A stretch of DNA of 64,000 bases, taken from the NCBI RefSeq assembly GCF_003651225.1, contig NZ_RCDB01000001.1:248001-312000 (forward strand), in the 5' to 3' direction. The translations under genes were made by a program, and so were the position numbers. The DNA is from Microbacterium telephonicum (GTDB taxonomy: Bacteria; Actinomycetota; Actinomycetes; Actinomycetales; Microbacteriaceae). This document shows positions 26,301 to 33,718 of this stretch, in pieces; within the stretch, counting starts at the first letter, position 1; each line of letters opens with the position of its first letter. Below the pieces are notes generated by a model, which searched no databases, had not been told where the DNA came from, and saw only the letters and a list, made by a program, of their open reading frames with translations.

Positions 26301-27253
26301 CCGAGGCCGTCCTCGTCGCCGTCGACGGCGGCGGCACCAAGACCGACGTCGTCGCGCTCACGGCGGACGGTGAGATCGTCGGACGCGTCCGCGGCGGCGG
26401 ATCGAGCCCGCACTTCGTCGGCCTCGAGGCGTCGGTGGCCGTCGTCGAGGAACTGGTGTGTGCCGTCGCCGGCGACCGACCGGTGGCCGCGGCGGAGCTG
26501 TACCTGTCGGGCCTGGACCTGCCCGTCGAGGAGGAGCAGTATCTCGCGGCGCTCGCCGGCCGGCCGTGGGCGGCATCCGCACGGGTCGACAACGACCTGT
26601 TCGCGGTGCTGCGCGCCGGCACCGACGAGCCCGACGCGATCGCGGTCGTGTGCGGCAGCGGCGTGAACGCCGTGGGTGTGCGCGCCGACGGCGCCCGCGT
26701 CCGGTTCCCCTCGCTCGGCGAGCTCTCCGGCGACTGGGGTGGCGGGTACGGGCTGGGAGCGGCGGCGCTGTGGCACGCGGCGCGTGCCGTCGACGGCCGG
26801 GGCCCGGCGACCTCGCTCGTCGACGCGCTCTGCGCACGGCTTGGTGCGGGGTCGCTCCCCGAGGTCATCGAGGATCTGCACTTCGGCCGCCGTGCGCATG
26901 CGGAGCTCACGGCGCTGCCGCCCGACATCTTCGCCGCCGCGGCGGCCGGCGACGCCGTCGCGGGCGAGATCGTCGACCGGCAGGCCGACGAGATCGTCGC
27001 CTACATCCGTGCGATCGTCGGCCGGCTGGAGCTGGCCGATGCCGCCCTGCCGATCGTGATCGGAGGCAGCATCCTGCGGGCCGGGCATCCGCGCCTCGAA
27101 GAGCGGGTGCTCACCGGCATGGCGAGCATCGCGCCCCGAGCGCGACTCGAGCGGCCGGATGCGCCGCCCGTCGTCGGGGCGGCGCTGCTGGCCCTCGACC
27201 ACGCCGGCGCGCCGGCATCCGCGCACGAGCGGGTGCGCGCGGCCCTCGCCTGA
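26297..27253 (+). CDS. BadF/BadG-type sugar kinase (N-acetylglucosamine kinase-like)
   Basis: A 318-residue ASKHA-fold kinase. Seen: the phosphate-1 loop VAVDGGGTKTDVVAL, the phosphate-2 region IAVVCGSGVNAVGV, SLGELSGDWGGGYGLG with the sugar-contact part, and the adenosine motif PIVIGGSILRAG. This family includes eukaryotic-type GlcNAc kinase and the Vibrio glucosamine kinase GspK. Its ATG overlaps the GH4 stop (ATGA), showing a joint task: most simply phosphorylating the imported disaccharide for GH4, or the released amino sugar. Substrate specificity is inferred only. It is the last gene of the operon, with an inverted repeat after its stop. Confidence 0.88.
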   Translation: MTEAVLVAVDGGGTKTDVVALTADGEIVGRVRGGGSSPHFVGLEASVAVVEELVCAVAGDRPVAAAELYLSGLDLPVEEEQYLAALAGRPWAASARVDNDLFAVLRAGTDEPDAIAVVCGSGVNAVGVRADGARVRFPSLGELSGDWGGGYGLGAAALWHAARAVDGRGPATSLVDALCARLGAGSLPEVIEDLHFGRRAHAELTALPPDIFAAAAAGDAVAGEIVDRQADEIVAYIRAIVGRLELADAALPIVIGGSILRAGHPRLEERVLTGMASIAPRARLERPDAPPVVGAALLALDHAGAPASAHERVRAALA

Positions 27254-27266
27254 CGCCGTCGGGGCC

Positions 27267-27327
27267 GCGTTCCTGTCGCGATCGGTCGCTTCCGGACCGC
27301 GGATGCCGCGAGATGCGACAGGAATGC
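27267..27327. terminator. Inverted repeat between convergent operons
   Basis: GCGTTCCTGTCGC (27267-27279) and GCGACAGGAATGC (27315-27327) pair with one mismatch, enclosing 35 bases that contain a second smaller dyad (CCGCGG). It separates the sugar operon from the convergent ECF operon and probably ends both transcripts. Confidence 0.55.
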
Positions 27328-27332
27328 GGTGG

Positions 27333-27881
27333 TCAGGCTTGGTCTGCGACCGGCGCCTTCGGTCGGCGTCGGGCCAGACGGGCGACGCCGGCGGCGGTGA
27401 GCCGGTCGGCGATGAGGATGCCGAGCCCGACCCCCACGAAGCACGACACGATCGTCATGACGAAGAAGCCGATCAGCGCGATCGGGGTCATCGCCCACAG
27501 GTCGAAGGACTGCGCCGCGAGGATCGGATACAGGATGCCGACGAAGAGCGCGCCGGCCCAGTACTGCCACGTGCGCCACGAGCGGTAGATCGCCACGAGG
27601 AAGGCGAGTTCGGCGAAGAACGCCCACCACACCGCCGCGCCGAGGAACGGGAACGCGACCAGTCCCGAGACCACGCCGACGAGGATGCCGGCCAGCGGCC
27701 GCTCCAGCAGCCGCAGCGCGACGGTCGCCGGCAGCAGCCACAGTCCCGCGAGGGCCACCGAGATGAACGGGACCACGGCGTACAGCGCGGTCGACAGCGC
27801 GCCGGCACCCCACAGCAGCAGCCCGCCGGCGACGCCGATCGCCGCGCAGGTGAGGAGGTAGGTCGTCGCGACCCGGTTCAC
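27333..27881 (-). CDS. ECF transporter S component, YkoE-like (S1)
   Basis: A 182-residue integral membrane protein with about six helices, of the YkoE-like S-component type that binds substrate for an energy-coupling factor transporter. It begins VNRVATTYLLTCAAIGVAGG and has WWAFFAELAFLVAIYRSWRT in the middle, with a basic C-terminus (ARRRPKAPVADQA). Its GTG start overlaps the stop of the siderophore-interacting gene. It aligns by eye with the second S component at 31564-32097 (shared start T-LL-CAA-GVA-G and tail), so the two are paralogues. Known YkoE imports thiamine or its precursor, but no TPP riboswitch is present and the neighbours suggest iron instead. Confidence 0.75.
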   Translation of the reverse strand: MNRVATTYLLTCAAIGVAGGLLLWGAGALSTALYAVVPFISVALAGLWLLPATVALRLLERPLAGILVGVVSGLVAFPFLGAAVWWAFFAELAFLVAIYRSWRTWQYWAGALFVGILYPILAAQSFDLWAMTPIALIGFFVMTIVSCFVGVGLGILIADRLTAAGVARLARRRPKAPVADQA

Positions 27882-28741
27882 GAGTGCGCCTCCTGCGCCT
27901 GCTGCGACTTCGGCGCGGGCGAGGCGGCGCCGACGCGCCAGTAGCCGACGAAGCTGATCTGCGCTTTGTCGACGCCGGCGGCCACGAGGTGGCGGCGGGC
28001 CGAGGTCGGCAGCGACTGCTCGCCGACGATGAAGTAGTGGGTGCCCGCCGTCTCGGCCGGCAGCTGCTGCAGCGCGTCGAGCGCCGCCGCGCCGGGCGTC
28101 CCGCCCTGCTCGCGCACGATCCAGCGCACCTCGACGCCGGCGGGGGCGTCGAAGGCGAGCGTGTCCTCGGCCGACGGCGCCTCGAGCAGCACGACGCCCG
28201 TCGCGGATGCCGGCAGCGAGGAGCACACTCCCGCGACGGCCGGCACGCCGGTCTCGTCGGCGACGAGCACGACCCGCGACGTCCCCTTCTGCGGGTTGAA
28301 CCCGAGGCCCTCGTCGATGATGACGACGCTCTCGCCGGGCTCCGCCGCCGACGCCCACCGCGACGCCGGCCCCGCGGTCGGGCCGGTGCCGTGCAGCACG
28401 AAGTCGACGTCGAGCTCGGCGGGGGTGCCGGCATCCGCGGGGCGGAACGCCCGCACGGTGTAGTTGCGCATGACGGGGCGCATCCCGTCGGGGATGCTGA
28501 GGTACTTCAGGTAGCCGAACAGCTTGTTCGCCTTCGCGGGGATGCGCTCGAGCCCTTCGTCCCCGCCCATCGGCAGGAAGATGCGGAACCACTGGTCGAA
28601 GCCCATCGGCTCGAAGCGGTCGATGTCGCCGCCGCCGAGGGTGATGCGCATCCAGTGCGGAGAGAGCTGCTGCGTGCGCAGCACGGTGAGGTGCAGCAGC
28701 TCCTGCGAGCGGGGCTTCACGAGGTTGCCGTAGCGGGCCAT
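27878..28741 (-). CDS. Siderophore-interacting protein (FAD ferric reductase)
   Basis: A 287-residue cytosolic flavoprotein of the SIP family, which reduces ferric siderophores with NAD(P)H to free iron. Seen: SPHWMRITLGGGDI, WFRIFLP, the FAD motif RNYTVRAFRP, VDFVLHGTGPTAGPASRWA, VVLVADETGVPAVAG and the family end FVGYWRVG. Upstream is a strong AAGGAG. The gene lies between EcfT and an S component in one transcript and overlaps the S gene by four bases. This placement links the ECF importer to iron (inference); ferric reductases are normally found beside ABC siderophore importers. Confidence 0.92.
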   Translation of the reverse strand: MARYGNLVKPRSQELLHLTVLRTQQLSPHWMRITLGGGDIDRFEPMGFDQWFRIFLPMGGDEGLERIPAKANKLFGYLKYLSIPDGMRPVMRNYTVRAFRPADAGTPAELDVDFVLHGTGPTAGPASRWASAAEPGESVVIIDEGLGFNPQKGTSRVVLVADETGVPAVAGVCSSLPASATGVVLLEAPSAEDTLAFDAPAGVEVRWIVREQGGTPGAAALDALQQLPAETAGTHYFIVGEQSLPTSARRHLVAAGVDKAQISFVGYWRVGAASPAPKSQQAQEAHS

Positions 28742-28798
28742 GCGGTCTCCTTGGGGCGGGCGTCGGTCGGTCTGTCGGGGTGAGCGGGGCGGATCCCG

Positions 28799-29611
28799 TC
28801 AGGCCAGCGTCCACGGGAAGAAGTACCAGCCGAGGGCGATCGTCGCCGCCCACAGCGCCAGCACGAACACGGTGTCGCGCACCCGCCACGGCACGAGGTG
28901 CCGCTCGGTGCGGTCGGGGTGCGCGCCGAACGCGCGGGCGTCCATCGCGAGGGCGACGCGCTCGGCGTGGCGGATCGCCCCCGCCAGCAGCGGCACGATG
29001 TACCCCCACCAGCGCGCCATCGCCGCGAACGGACCGCGACCGCCGTGCGCCCCGCGCACGCGGTGGGCCTGGCGGATGACGTCGAGCTCGTGGCCGAAGC
29101 GCGGCACGAAGCGGAACGCCGCGAGCGCCGTGTAGCCGATGCGGTACGGCACGCGCAGCTGCTGCACGCTCGCGCGGGCGAGGTCGGGTCCGCTCGTGGT
29201 GAGGCCCGCGATGAGCGACAGCGCGACGATCGCGGCCAGCCGCACACCGGTCGCGAAGCCGACCTCCACCGCGCCGCCGTAGAGCGTCCAGGCGCCGAGC
29301 TGGGCGATCACGACCGAGCGGTCGACGCGGTCGGCATCCGTCCACAGCGACATGCCGAGGCCCAGCGCGGCCGCGGCCAGCGGGATCGCGACCGCCAGCA
29401 GCAGCACGAGCCGTCCGGTCAGCTTCGCGCCCACCAGCAGCAGGGCATAGGCGAGGGCGAGGAAAGCGAGGGGAGTGGCGAAGTCGCGCACGAAGACGAG
29501 CAGCACGATCGCCGGCATCGGGGCCGCGAACTTCGCGAGCGGGTTCAGGGCGTACAGGAACCGCCCCGGCACGGTGACCGACGCGTACGGATCGACGGCG
29601 GCGGCGGTCAT
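28799..29611 (-). CDS. ECF transporter transmembrane subunit EcfT
   Basis: A 270-residue membrane subunit that transmits ATPase motion to the S component. Seen: LYALNPLAKFAAPMPAI at the start, several hydrophobic helices, and the two coupling helices of EcfT: VIRQAHRVRGAHGGRG and ERVALAMDARAFGAHPDR, the latter the classic ARAFG motif that docks in the ATPase groove. The ATG overlaps the ATPase stop by four bases. The next gene is 57 bases downstream with its own ribosome binding site. Confidence 0.9.
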   Translation of the reverse strand: MTAAAVDPYASVTVPGRFLYALNPLAKFAAPMPAIVLLVFVRDFATPLAFLALAYALLLVGAKLTGRLVLLLAVAIPLAAAALGLGMSLWTDADRVDRSVVIAQLGAWTLYGGAVEVGFATGVRLAAIVALSLIAGLTTSGPDLARASVQQLRVPYRIGYTALAAFRFVPRFGHELDVIRQAHRVRGAHGGRGPFAAMARWWGYIVPLLAGAIRHAERVALAMDARAFGAHPDRTERHLVPWRVRDTVFVLALWAATIALGWYFFPWTLA

Positions 29612-31470
29612 GCGGATGCTCCGGGCGGGGCGGGCGGCTCGGGCAGGTCGTCGATGCGCGCGACCCCGGCGAGCTCGGGGTGCCGCGTCACGGCCTGCAG
29701 AGCCCGACGCAGCGGCGGCAGCCGCAGGCCTGCGCGGCGCACGAGCGCGTCGTCGGCGAACACCTCGGACGTGGCGGCATCCGCGATGATGCGACCGTCG
29801 CCCACGACGATCGTGCGCTGGGCGTGCTCGGTGACCAGCTGCATGTCGTGGGTGACGACGAGGATCGTCGTGCCGGCGGCGTTGAGCTCGCGCAGCAGCC
29901 CCAGCAGCTCCTCCGCGCGGGCCCGGTCCTGACCGAACGTGGGTTCGTCGAGCGCGAGGATCGGCGCGCCCGCGACGAGCGCGGTGCCGACCGAGAGGCG
30001 GCGCTTCTGGCCGCCCGACAGCAGGAACGGGTGCACGTCGGCCTTGTGCTCGAGCCCGAATCGGGCGAGCACGTCGAGCGTGCGCTCCCGCACCTCGTCG
30101 GCGGGGAGCTTCTGCATCCGCAGGCCGTGCGCGAGCTCGTCGAACACGGTGTGCGAGATGAACTGGTGCTCGGGGTTCTGGAACACGAAGCCGATGCGGC
30201 GCGCGAGGGTGCGCAGGTCGGTGCGGGCCGGGTCGACGCCGTCGGCGCCGCCGATGCGCACCTGGCGCCGCGGCACCGGGATGACGCCGGCGAGCGCCTG
30301 CAGGAGGGTGGTCTTGCCCGCACCGTTGGCGCCGACGATCGCGACGAACTCGCCCGCGTGCACCGTGACGTCGACGCCGTGCAGGATCTCGGTGCGCCCG
30401 CGGGTCACGCGCAGGCCGCGCGCCTCGAGCACCGGGGCGGCGGTGGTGGTGGTCGTGGACTGCGCAGAACTCCGGAGATCCGGTGCCGTCGGCGTGCTCG
30501 GCCCCGGATCCACGCGGGTCGGTGCGGATGCCGCATCCGATTCTCCGGAGTTGTGGACGCGCGCGGCGGGAGCCTCCTCGGCCTCGAGGGCGGCGGTGAG
30601 CTCTCCGGGGCTGAGGGGGAGGGGGTCGAGCGTCCAGCCGGCGGCCCGCAGCCGCAGGGCGGCGAGGGTCGACACCGGCAGCCACACGCCCATCGCATGG
30701 AGCTCCTCGGCGCGGCCGCGCAGCACGCTGTCGCGGTCGCCGTCGGCGACGGTGCGGCCGTCCTGATCGAGCACGACGACCCGGTCGGTGATCGCCATCG
30801 CGGCGTCGAGGTTGTGCTCGACGAGCAGGATGCTGCGTCCGCCCGAGGCGACTACGTCGGCCAGTGTGGCGTAGACCTCTTCGATGCCGGCGGGGTCGAG
30901 GTTGGCGGTGGGCTCGTCGAGCACGAGCAGGGGGGAGCCGAGCGCGAGGGCGCACGCGATCGCGAGCCGCTGGCGGCCGCCGCCGGAGAGCCGGTCGGGG
31001 TTCTCGGTGCGACGCTCCCACAGTCCCACGCGGCGCAGGGCGTCCTCGGCGCGGGCGAGCACCTCGTCGACGGGCAGTCGCAGGTTCTCGGGACCGAAGG
31101 CGACCTCGTCCAGCAGCGTGCCGGTCACGAGCTGCGCGTCGGGATCCTGGAACACCATGCCCACGTGGGTGCTCAGCCGCGCCACGGGCGTCGTCGCCGC
31201 GTCGAGACCTGCGACCGTGACCGATCCGGTGACCGTCGCCGGGACCGCCTGCGGGATGAGTCCGTTGAGGGCGAGGGCCAGGGTGGACTTGCCCGAGCCG
31301 CTCGGACCCAGCAGCAGCGCGACCTCGCCGGTGCGCAGCTCGAAGCTCGCGTGCGCGGGCGTGGCCGTCTCGGACCCGTCGTGGGCGATGCCGACATCCT
31401 GCACCCGCAGCAGCGGGTCGGATGCGGCCGTGGCCGAGAGATCGGCCGCGGCGGGAGAGGCAGCGGTCAC
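29608..31470 (-). CDS. Fused ECF ATPase (EcfA1-EcfA2, YkoD-like)
   Basis: A 620-residue protein joining two ABC ATPase domains in one chain. Domain 1 (about 20-245): Walker A GPSGSGKST, Q-loop VFQDPDAQL, signature LSGGGRQR, Walker B LLVLDEPTANLD. Domain 2 (about 355-580): Walker A GANGAGKTT, VFQNPEHQF, LSGGQKRR, Walker B ILALDEPTFGQD. The roughly 60-residue Ser/Thr/Pro-rich linker (about 300-345) carries a copy of the palindromic AACTCCGGAG element, read as VHNSGES ... PDLRSSAQ. It is the first gene of the operon, 44 bases downstream of a DtxR-like site, so iron control is likely. Confidence 0.92.
   Translation of the reverse strand: MTAASPAAADLSATAASDPLLRVQDVGIAHDGSETATPAHASFELRTGEVALLLGPSGSGKSTLALALNGLIPQAVPATVTGSVTVAGLDAATTPVARLSTHVGMVFQDPDAQLVTGTLLDEVAFGPENLRLPVDEVLARAEDALRRVGLWERRTENPDRLSGGGRQRLAIACALALGSPLLVLDEPTANLDPAGIEEVYATLADVVASGGRSILLVEHNLDAAMAITDRVVVLDQDGRTVADGDRDSVLRGRAEELHAMGVWLPVSTLAALRLRAAGWTLDPLPLSPGELTAALEAEEAPAARVHNSGESDAASAPTRVDPGPSTPTAPDLRSSAQSTTTTTAAPVLEARGLRVTRGRTEILHGVDVTVHAGEFVAIVGANGAGKTTLLQALAGVIPVPRRQVRIGGADGVDPARTDLRTLARRIGFVFQNPEHQFISHTVFDELAHGLRMQKLPADEVRERTLDVLARFGLEHKADVHPFLLSGGQKRRLSVGTALVAGAPILALDEPTFGQDRARAEELLGLLRELNAAGTTILVVTHDMQLVTEHAQRTIVVGDGRIIADAATSEVFADDALVRRAGLRLPPLRRALQAVTRHPELAGVARIDDLPEPPAPPGASA
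30468..30552 (-). repeat. Intragenic palindrome-ended element, copy C
   Basis: Arms AACTCCGGA (30468-30476) and TCCGGAGTT (30544-30552), 85 bases apart end to end, within the linker of the fused ECF ATPase. On the coding (minus) strand the first arm reads VHNSGE, the same frame as the other copies. Confidence 0.7.
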
Positions 31471-31513
31471 GGGGCGGTCCTGGTCGGGTCGGGAAAAGGG
31501 GCGCGGAGCCCTC

Positions 31514-31540
31514 CTAAACTTAGCCCTGCCTTACCTGACC
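31514..31540 (-). promoter_or_regulatory. DtxR/IdeR-like iron box
   Basis: On the minus strand, GGTCAGGTAAGGCAGGGCTA continues into AGTTTAG. It contains the TAAGG and GGCTAA words of actinobacterial DtxR/IdeR sites, although only about 12 of 19 consensus positions match. It lies 44-70 bases upstream of the ECF ATPase start, where a promoter is expected, and is AT-rich relative to surroundings. Iron control fits the ferric-reductase gene in the operon. Confidence 0.5.
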
Positions 31541-31563
31541 GCCAAACGTCCGGGCTGCGAGGG

Positions 31564-32097
31564 TCAGCGGCGGGCGACGCCCGCGCGGCGCAGCGACACC
31601 CCGATGCCGAGCGCGACCGCGGTCCACGCCACCGGACCGAGCACCGAGAGGATGAGGTACGCGATCTGCGCCCACAGCGCCAGCGTCGACAGGTGCGCCG
31701 CGAAGAAGACGACGACGGCGACGAGCACGCCGATGACGCCGCCCGAGATGAAGAACCGCCACGGGCCCCAGGCGCGGTAGCGGGTGAGGGCGGCCACGCC
31801 CTCCTGGATCGCCCCGAACAGCAGTGCCGTCCCGAAGAACCGACCGGCCCACGCGGGGTTGAACGCGCTCGCGACGAGGGCCGCGACGAGGTGCGAGATG
31901 AGGGCGACGAGCGGGCGGCGCAGCACTTCCTGCGCGATGATGCCGGGCAGCACGTGCGAGCCGAGCAGCAGGCCGTAGGCGAACGGGACCGTCGCGAGCA
32001 CGACCGGGGTCAGCAGCCCGGCGACGCCGCCGATGATGCCGGTGGCGACGCCTACCGCCGCGCACACGAGCAGGACGCGGGTCGGGATACGGGCCAC
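31564..32097 (-). CDS. ECF transporter S component, YkoE-like (S2)
   Basis: A 177-residue membrane protein with about six helices, paralogous to the S component at 27333-27881. It starts VARIPTRVLLVCAAVGVATG and contains NPAWAGRFFGTALLFGAIQE and RAWGPWRFFISGGVIG, ending with a basic tail (SLRRAGVARR). The GTG start is set by a TACGCT -10 hexamer six bases upstream, indicating a leaderless message. It lies just before the iron-box promoter of the EcfA-EcfT-SIP-S1 operon, on the same strand and 93 bases away, so it is transcribed separately but likely shares the same ATPase and EcfT module. Substrate unknown. Confidence 0.7.
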   Translation of the reverse strand: MARIPTRVLLVCAAVGVATGIIGGVAGLLTPVVLATVPFAYGLLLGSHVLPGIIAQEVLRRPLVALISHLVAALVASAFNPAWAGRFFGTALLFGAIQEGVAALTRYRAWGPWRFFISGGVIGVLVAVVVFFAAHLSTLALWAQIAYLILSVLGPVAWTAVALGIGVSLRRAGVARR

Positions 32098-32103
32098 CCT
32101 CCC

Positions 32104-32109
32104 AGCGTA
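32104..32109 (-). promoter_or_regulatory. -10 hexamer of leaderless S-component message
   Basis: TACGCT on the minus strand, six bases (GGGAGG) before the GTG at 32097. The GGGAGG could alternatively act as a ribosome binding site. Confidence 0.4.
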
Positions 32110-32157
32110 TCGCCCCCGCGCGATGCCTCCGCCGTGAGAATCAGGCCTGCGGAGTCG

Positions 32158-33144
32158 CTACGCGCGGCGGCGCCGGCGCGTCAGCCGCACACCGGGTAGA
32201 GGCGGGGCGGGGATGCGCTCGGAGCCGTGGCCGGGCACCGTTCCGAAGCGCTCGTCGCCCGCCTCCCACGCGTCGCGGGCGGCGACGATCTCTTCGTGGG
32301 AGCGGCCCACGAAGTTCCACCACATCACGATGTCCGACTCGAAGGGCTCCCCGCCGAGCAGGAACACGACGGCATCCGCGGCGGCCTCGACGACGACCTC
32401 GGCGCGCCCGATGCCGAGGTACAGCAGCGCGAGGTCGGCGACCTCGACGGGTTCGGCATCCGTCGACAGCACCCTTACGGTGCCGCCGACGCCGACGAGC
32501 GCGTGTTCCCACGTCGGGTCGAGCGGCAGCGTCACCCGGCTGCCGGCGGGCAGTGACAGTTCGGCGCCGACGATCGGGGTGTGCATCGTCGCGGGGGAAC
32601 GGATGCCGGCCAGCTCGCCGACGACGACCGTCGCGGTGCCGCCCGCTCCGCCGAACGGGCCGAGATCGAGCGTGGGCAGGTGCTCGTGCCGTTCGAAGTC
32701 GCGCGCGCCGTGACGCCGTGATTCGGGCAGCGCGACCCACAGCTGCAGCGCATCCAGCGACACGGGCCCGTCGCCGACGGAGTACTCGGAGTGCGCGATG
32801 CCGGCGCCGCTCGTCATGATGTTGAGTGCGCCGCGGCGCACGACGACGTCGCTGCCGATCGTGTCGCGGTGGCGCACCTCGCCGACGAACGGCCACGTCA
32901 CGGTCTGCAGGCCGATGTGCGGATGCGGCTCCACCCTCATCCGCGTGGTCTGCGGTCCGAACCGGTCGAGGAAGCACCACGCCCCCACCATCGGCAGGTC
33001 GCGCTGCGGAAGGCTGCGGTGCACCGACATGCCGCGCACTCCACCGAGCGGCACCTCGCGGGCCTCCAGCAGCAGGTTGCGCGGGCCGTCGCAGGGGGTG
33101 GGACCCTCCTCCGCGGCGACGCCCGCGTCGTCGAGGCGCGTCAT
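32158..33144 (-). CDS. Pirin-family protein
   Basis: A 328-residue bicupin of the pirin family; bacterial relatives include quercetinases and redox or metabolic regulators. Seen: the N-terminal cupin with VGAWCFLDRFGP, the metal ligands PHPHIGLQTVTW (His-x-His) and SGAGIAHSEYS, plus GEVRHRD, and a C-terminal cupin with LLYLGIGRAEV. The metal site is complete, so an Fe(II)-dependent activity is possible. It follows the GNAT gene by 6 bases on the same strand and is presumably co-transcribed with it. The basic C-terminus LTRRRRRA is not conserved. Confidence 0.88.
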   Translation of the reverse strand: MTRLDDAGVAAEEGPTPCDGPRNLLLEAREVPLGGVRGMSVHRSLPQRDLPMVGAWCFLDRFGPQTTRMRVEPHPHIGLQTVTWPFVGEVRHRDTIGSDVVVRRGALNIMTSGAGIAHSEYSVGDGPVSLDALQLWVALPESRRHGARDFERHEHLPTLDLGPFGGAGGTATVVVGELAGIRSPATMHTPIVGAELSLPAGSRVTLPLDPTWEHALVGVGGTVRVLSTDAEPVEVADLALLYLGIGRAEVVVEAAADAVVFLLGGEPFESDIVMWWNFVGRSHEEIVAARDAWEAGDERFGTVPGHGSERIPAPPLPGVRLTRRRRRA

Positions 33145-33150
33145 CTCGCC

Positions 33151-33564
33151 CTACTCGGAAGCATCGCCCGAGCGATCGGCGCGGCCGCCGCCCGCCTCAT
33201 CCCCGGACCCGTCCACCGCGTCGCTGCCCGCCGCATCCGCCGTCTGACGCCACACGACGGCGAGCCCGGGCACGTCGGTGTTCTCGAGGTAGCGCACGAC
33301 GAACGGGCACTCGGGCACGACGATGTCGCCGCGTTCGGCGGCATCCGCCATCGCCGCCGCGACGAGCGTGGTGCCGAGGCCTCGACCCCCGAACGCCGGG
33401 TCGATGACCGTGTGCGCGAACACCAGCCGCCCGTGGTCGTCGGGCTCGAACGTCGTGAACCCGGCCGACACATCGCCCAGGTGGATCTCGTAGCGGCTCT
33501 TCTCGGCATTGCGCGTCACCGAGGGCTCGGATGCGGTCTCGGGGACGGTGGCGGGCTCGGTCAC
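33151..33564 (-). CDS. Small GNAT acetyltransferase (YjdJ/COG2388-like)
   Basis: A 137-residue minimal GNAT-fold protein. Seen: the central hairpin SRYEIHLGDVSAGFTTF, VFAHTVIDPAFGGRGLGTTL with the acetyl-CoA loop (GGRGLGT), VAAAMADAAERGDIVVPECP and FVVRYLENT, the last being the typical end of this family. It has an extra 45-residue acidic Gly/Asp-rich tail. The GTG start at 33564 is supported by GAGGAG 5 bases upstream. It is the first gene of the pair with pirin and is divergent from cstA. The substrate is unknown; family members include small-molecule and protein acetylases. Confidence 0.8.
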   Translation of the reverse strand: MTEPATVPETASEPSVTRNAEKSRYEIHLGDVSAGFTTFEPDDHGRLVFAHTVIDPAFGGRGLGTTLVAAAMADAAERGDIVVPECPFVVRYLENTDVPGLAVVWRQTADAAGSDAVDGSGDEAGGGRADRSGDASE

Positions 33565-33600
33565 GGCGGCTCCTCTGGTCGGTGTCCCCACGCTACCCCC

Positions 33601-33635
33601 GCCGTTCGTCGCACGGGCCGCGCCGTTCGTCGCAC
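33601..33635 (+). promoter_or_regulatory. Direct repeats matching LytTR binding consensus
   Basis: GCCGTTCGTCGCAC occurs at 33601-33614 and 33622-33635, 21 bases apart, i.e. on the same helix face. The 9-mer GCCGTTCGT matches 8 of 9 positions of the published LytTR consensus [TA][AC][CA]GTTN[AG][TG], and the 12-base gap is also typical. A third GCCGTTCGT is at 33667-33675. A LytTR regulator is encoded 4 kb downstream in the same locus. Confidence 0.65.
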
Positions 33636-33674
33636 CATCCGTCGCGGGGCGGATGCCGGACCCCGCGCCGTTCG

Positions 33675-33680
33675 TACGGT
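33675..33680 (+). promoter_or_regulatory. -10 element of cstA promoter
   Basis: TACGGT, 38 bases upstream of the ATG, with no recognisable -35, which fits a promoter needing an activator. The third GCCGTTCGT copy abuts it. A GAGGAG ribosome binding site follows at 33708-33713. Confidence 0.5.
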
Positions 33681-33718
33681 GAAGGGCACGCAACGATGCG
33701 CCCCCACGAGGAGATCCA

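Noticed and set aside
31471..31563. TPP riboswitch before the YkoEDC-like ECF operon
   Set aside because: The 93-base spacer lacks the CUGAGA and thiamine-box core motifs; an iron-box-like sequence is seen instead.
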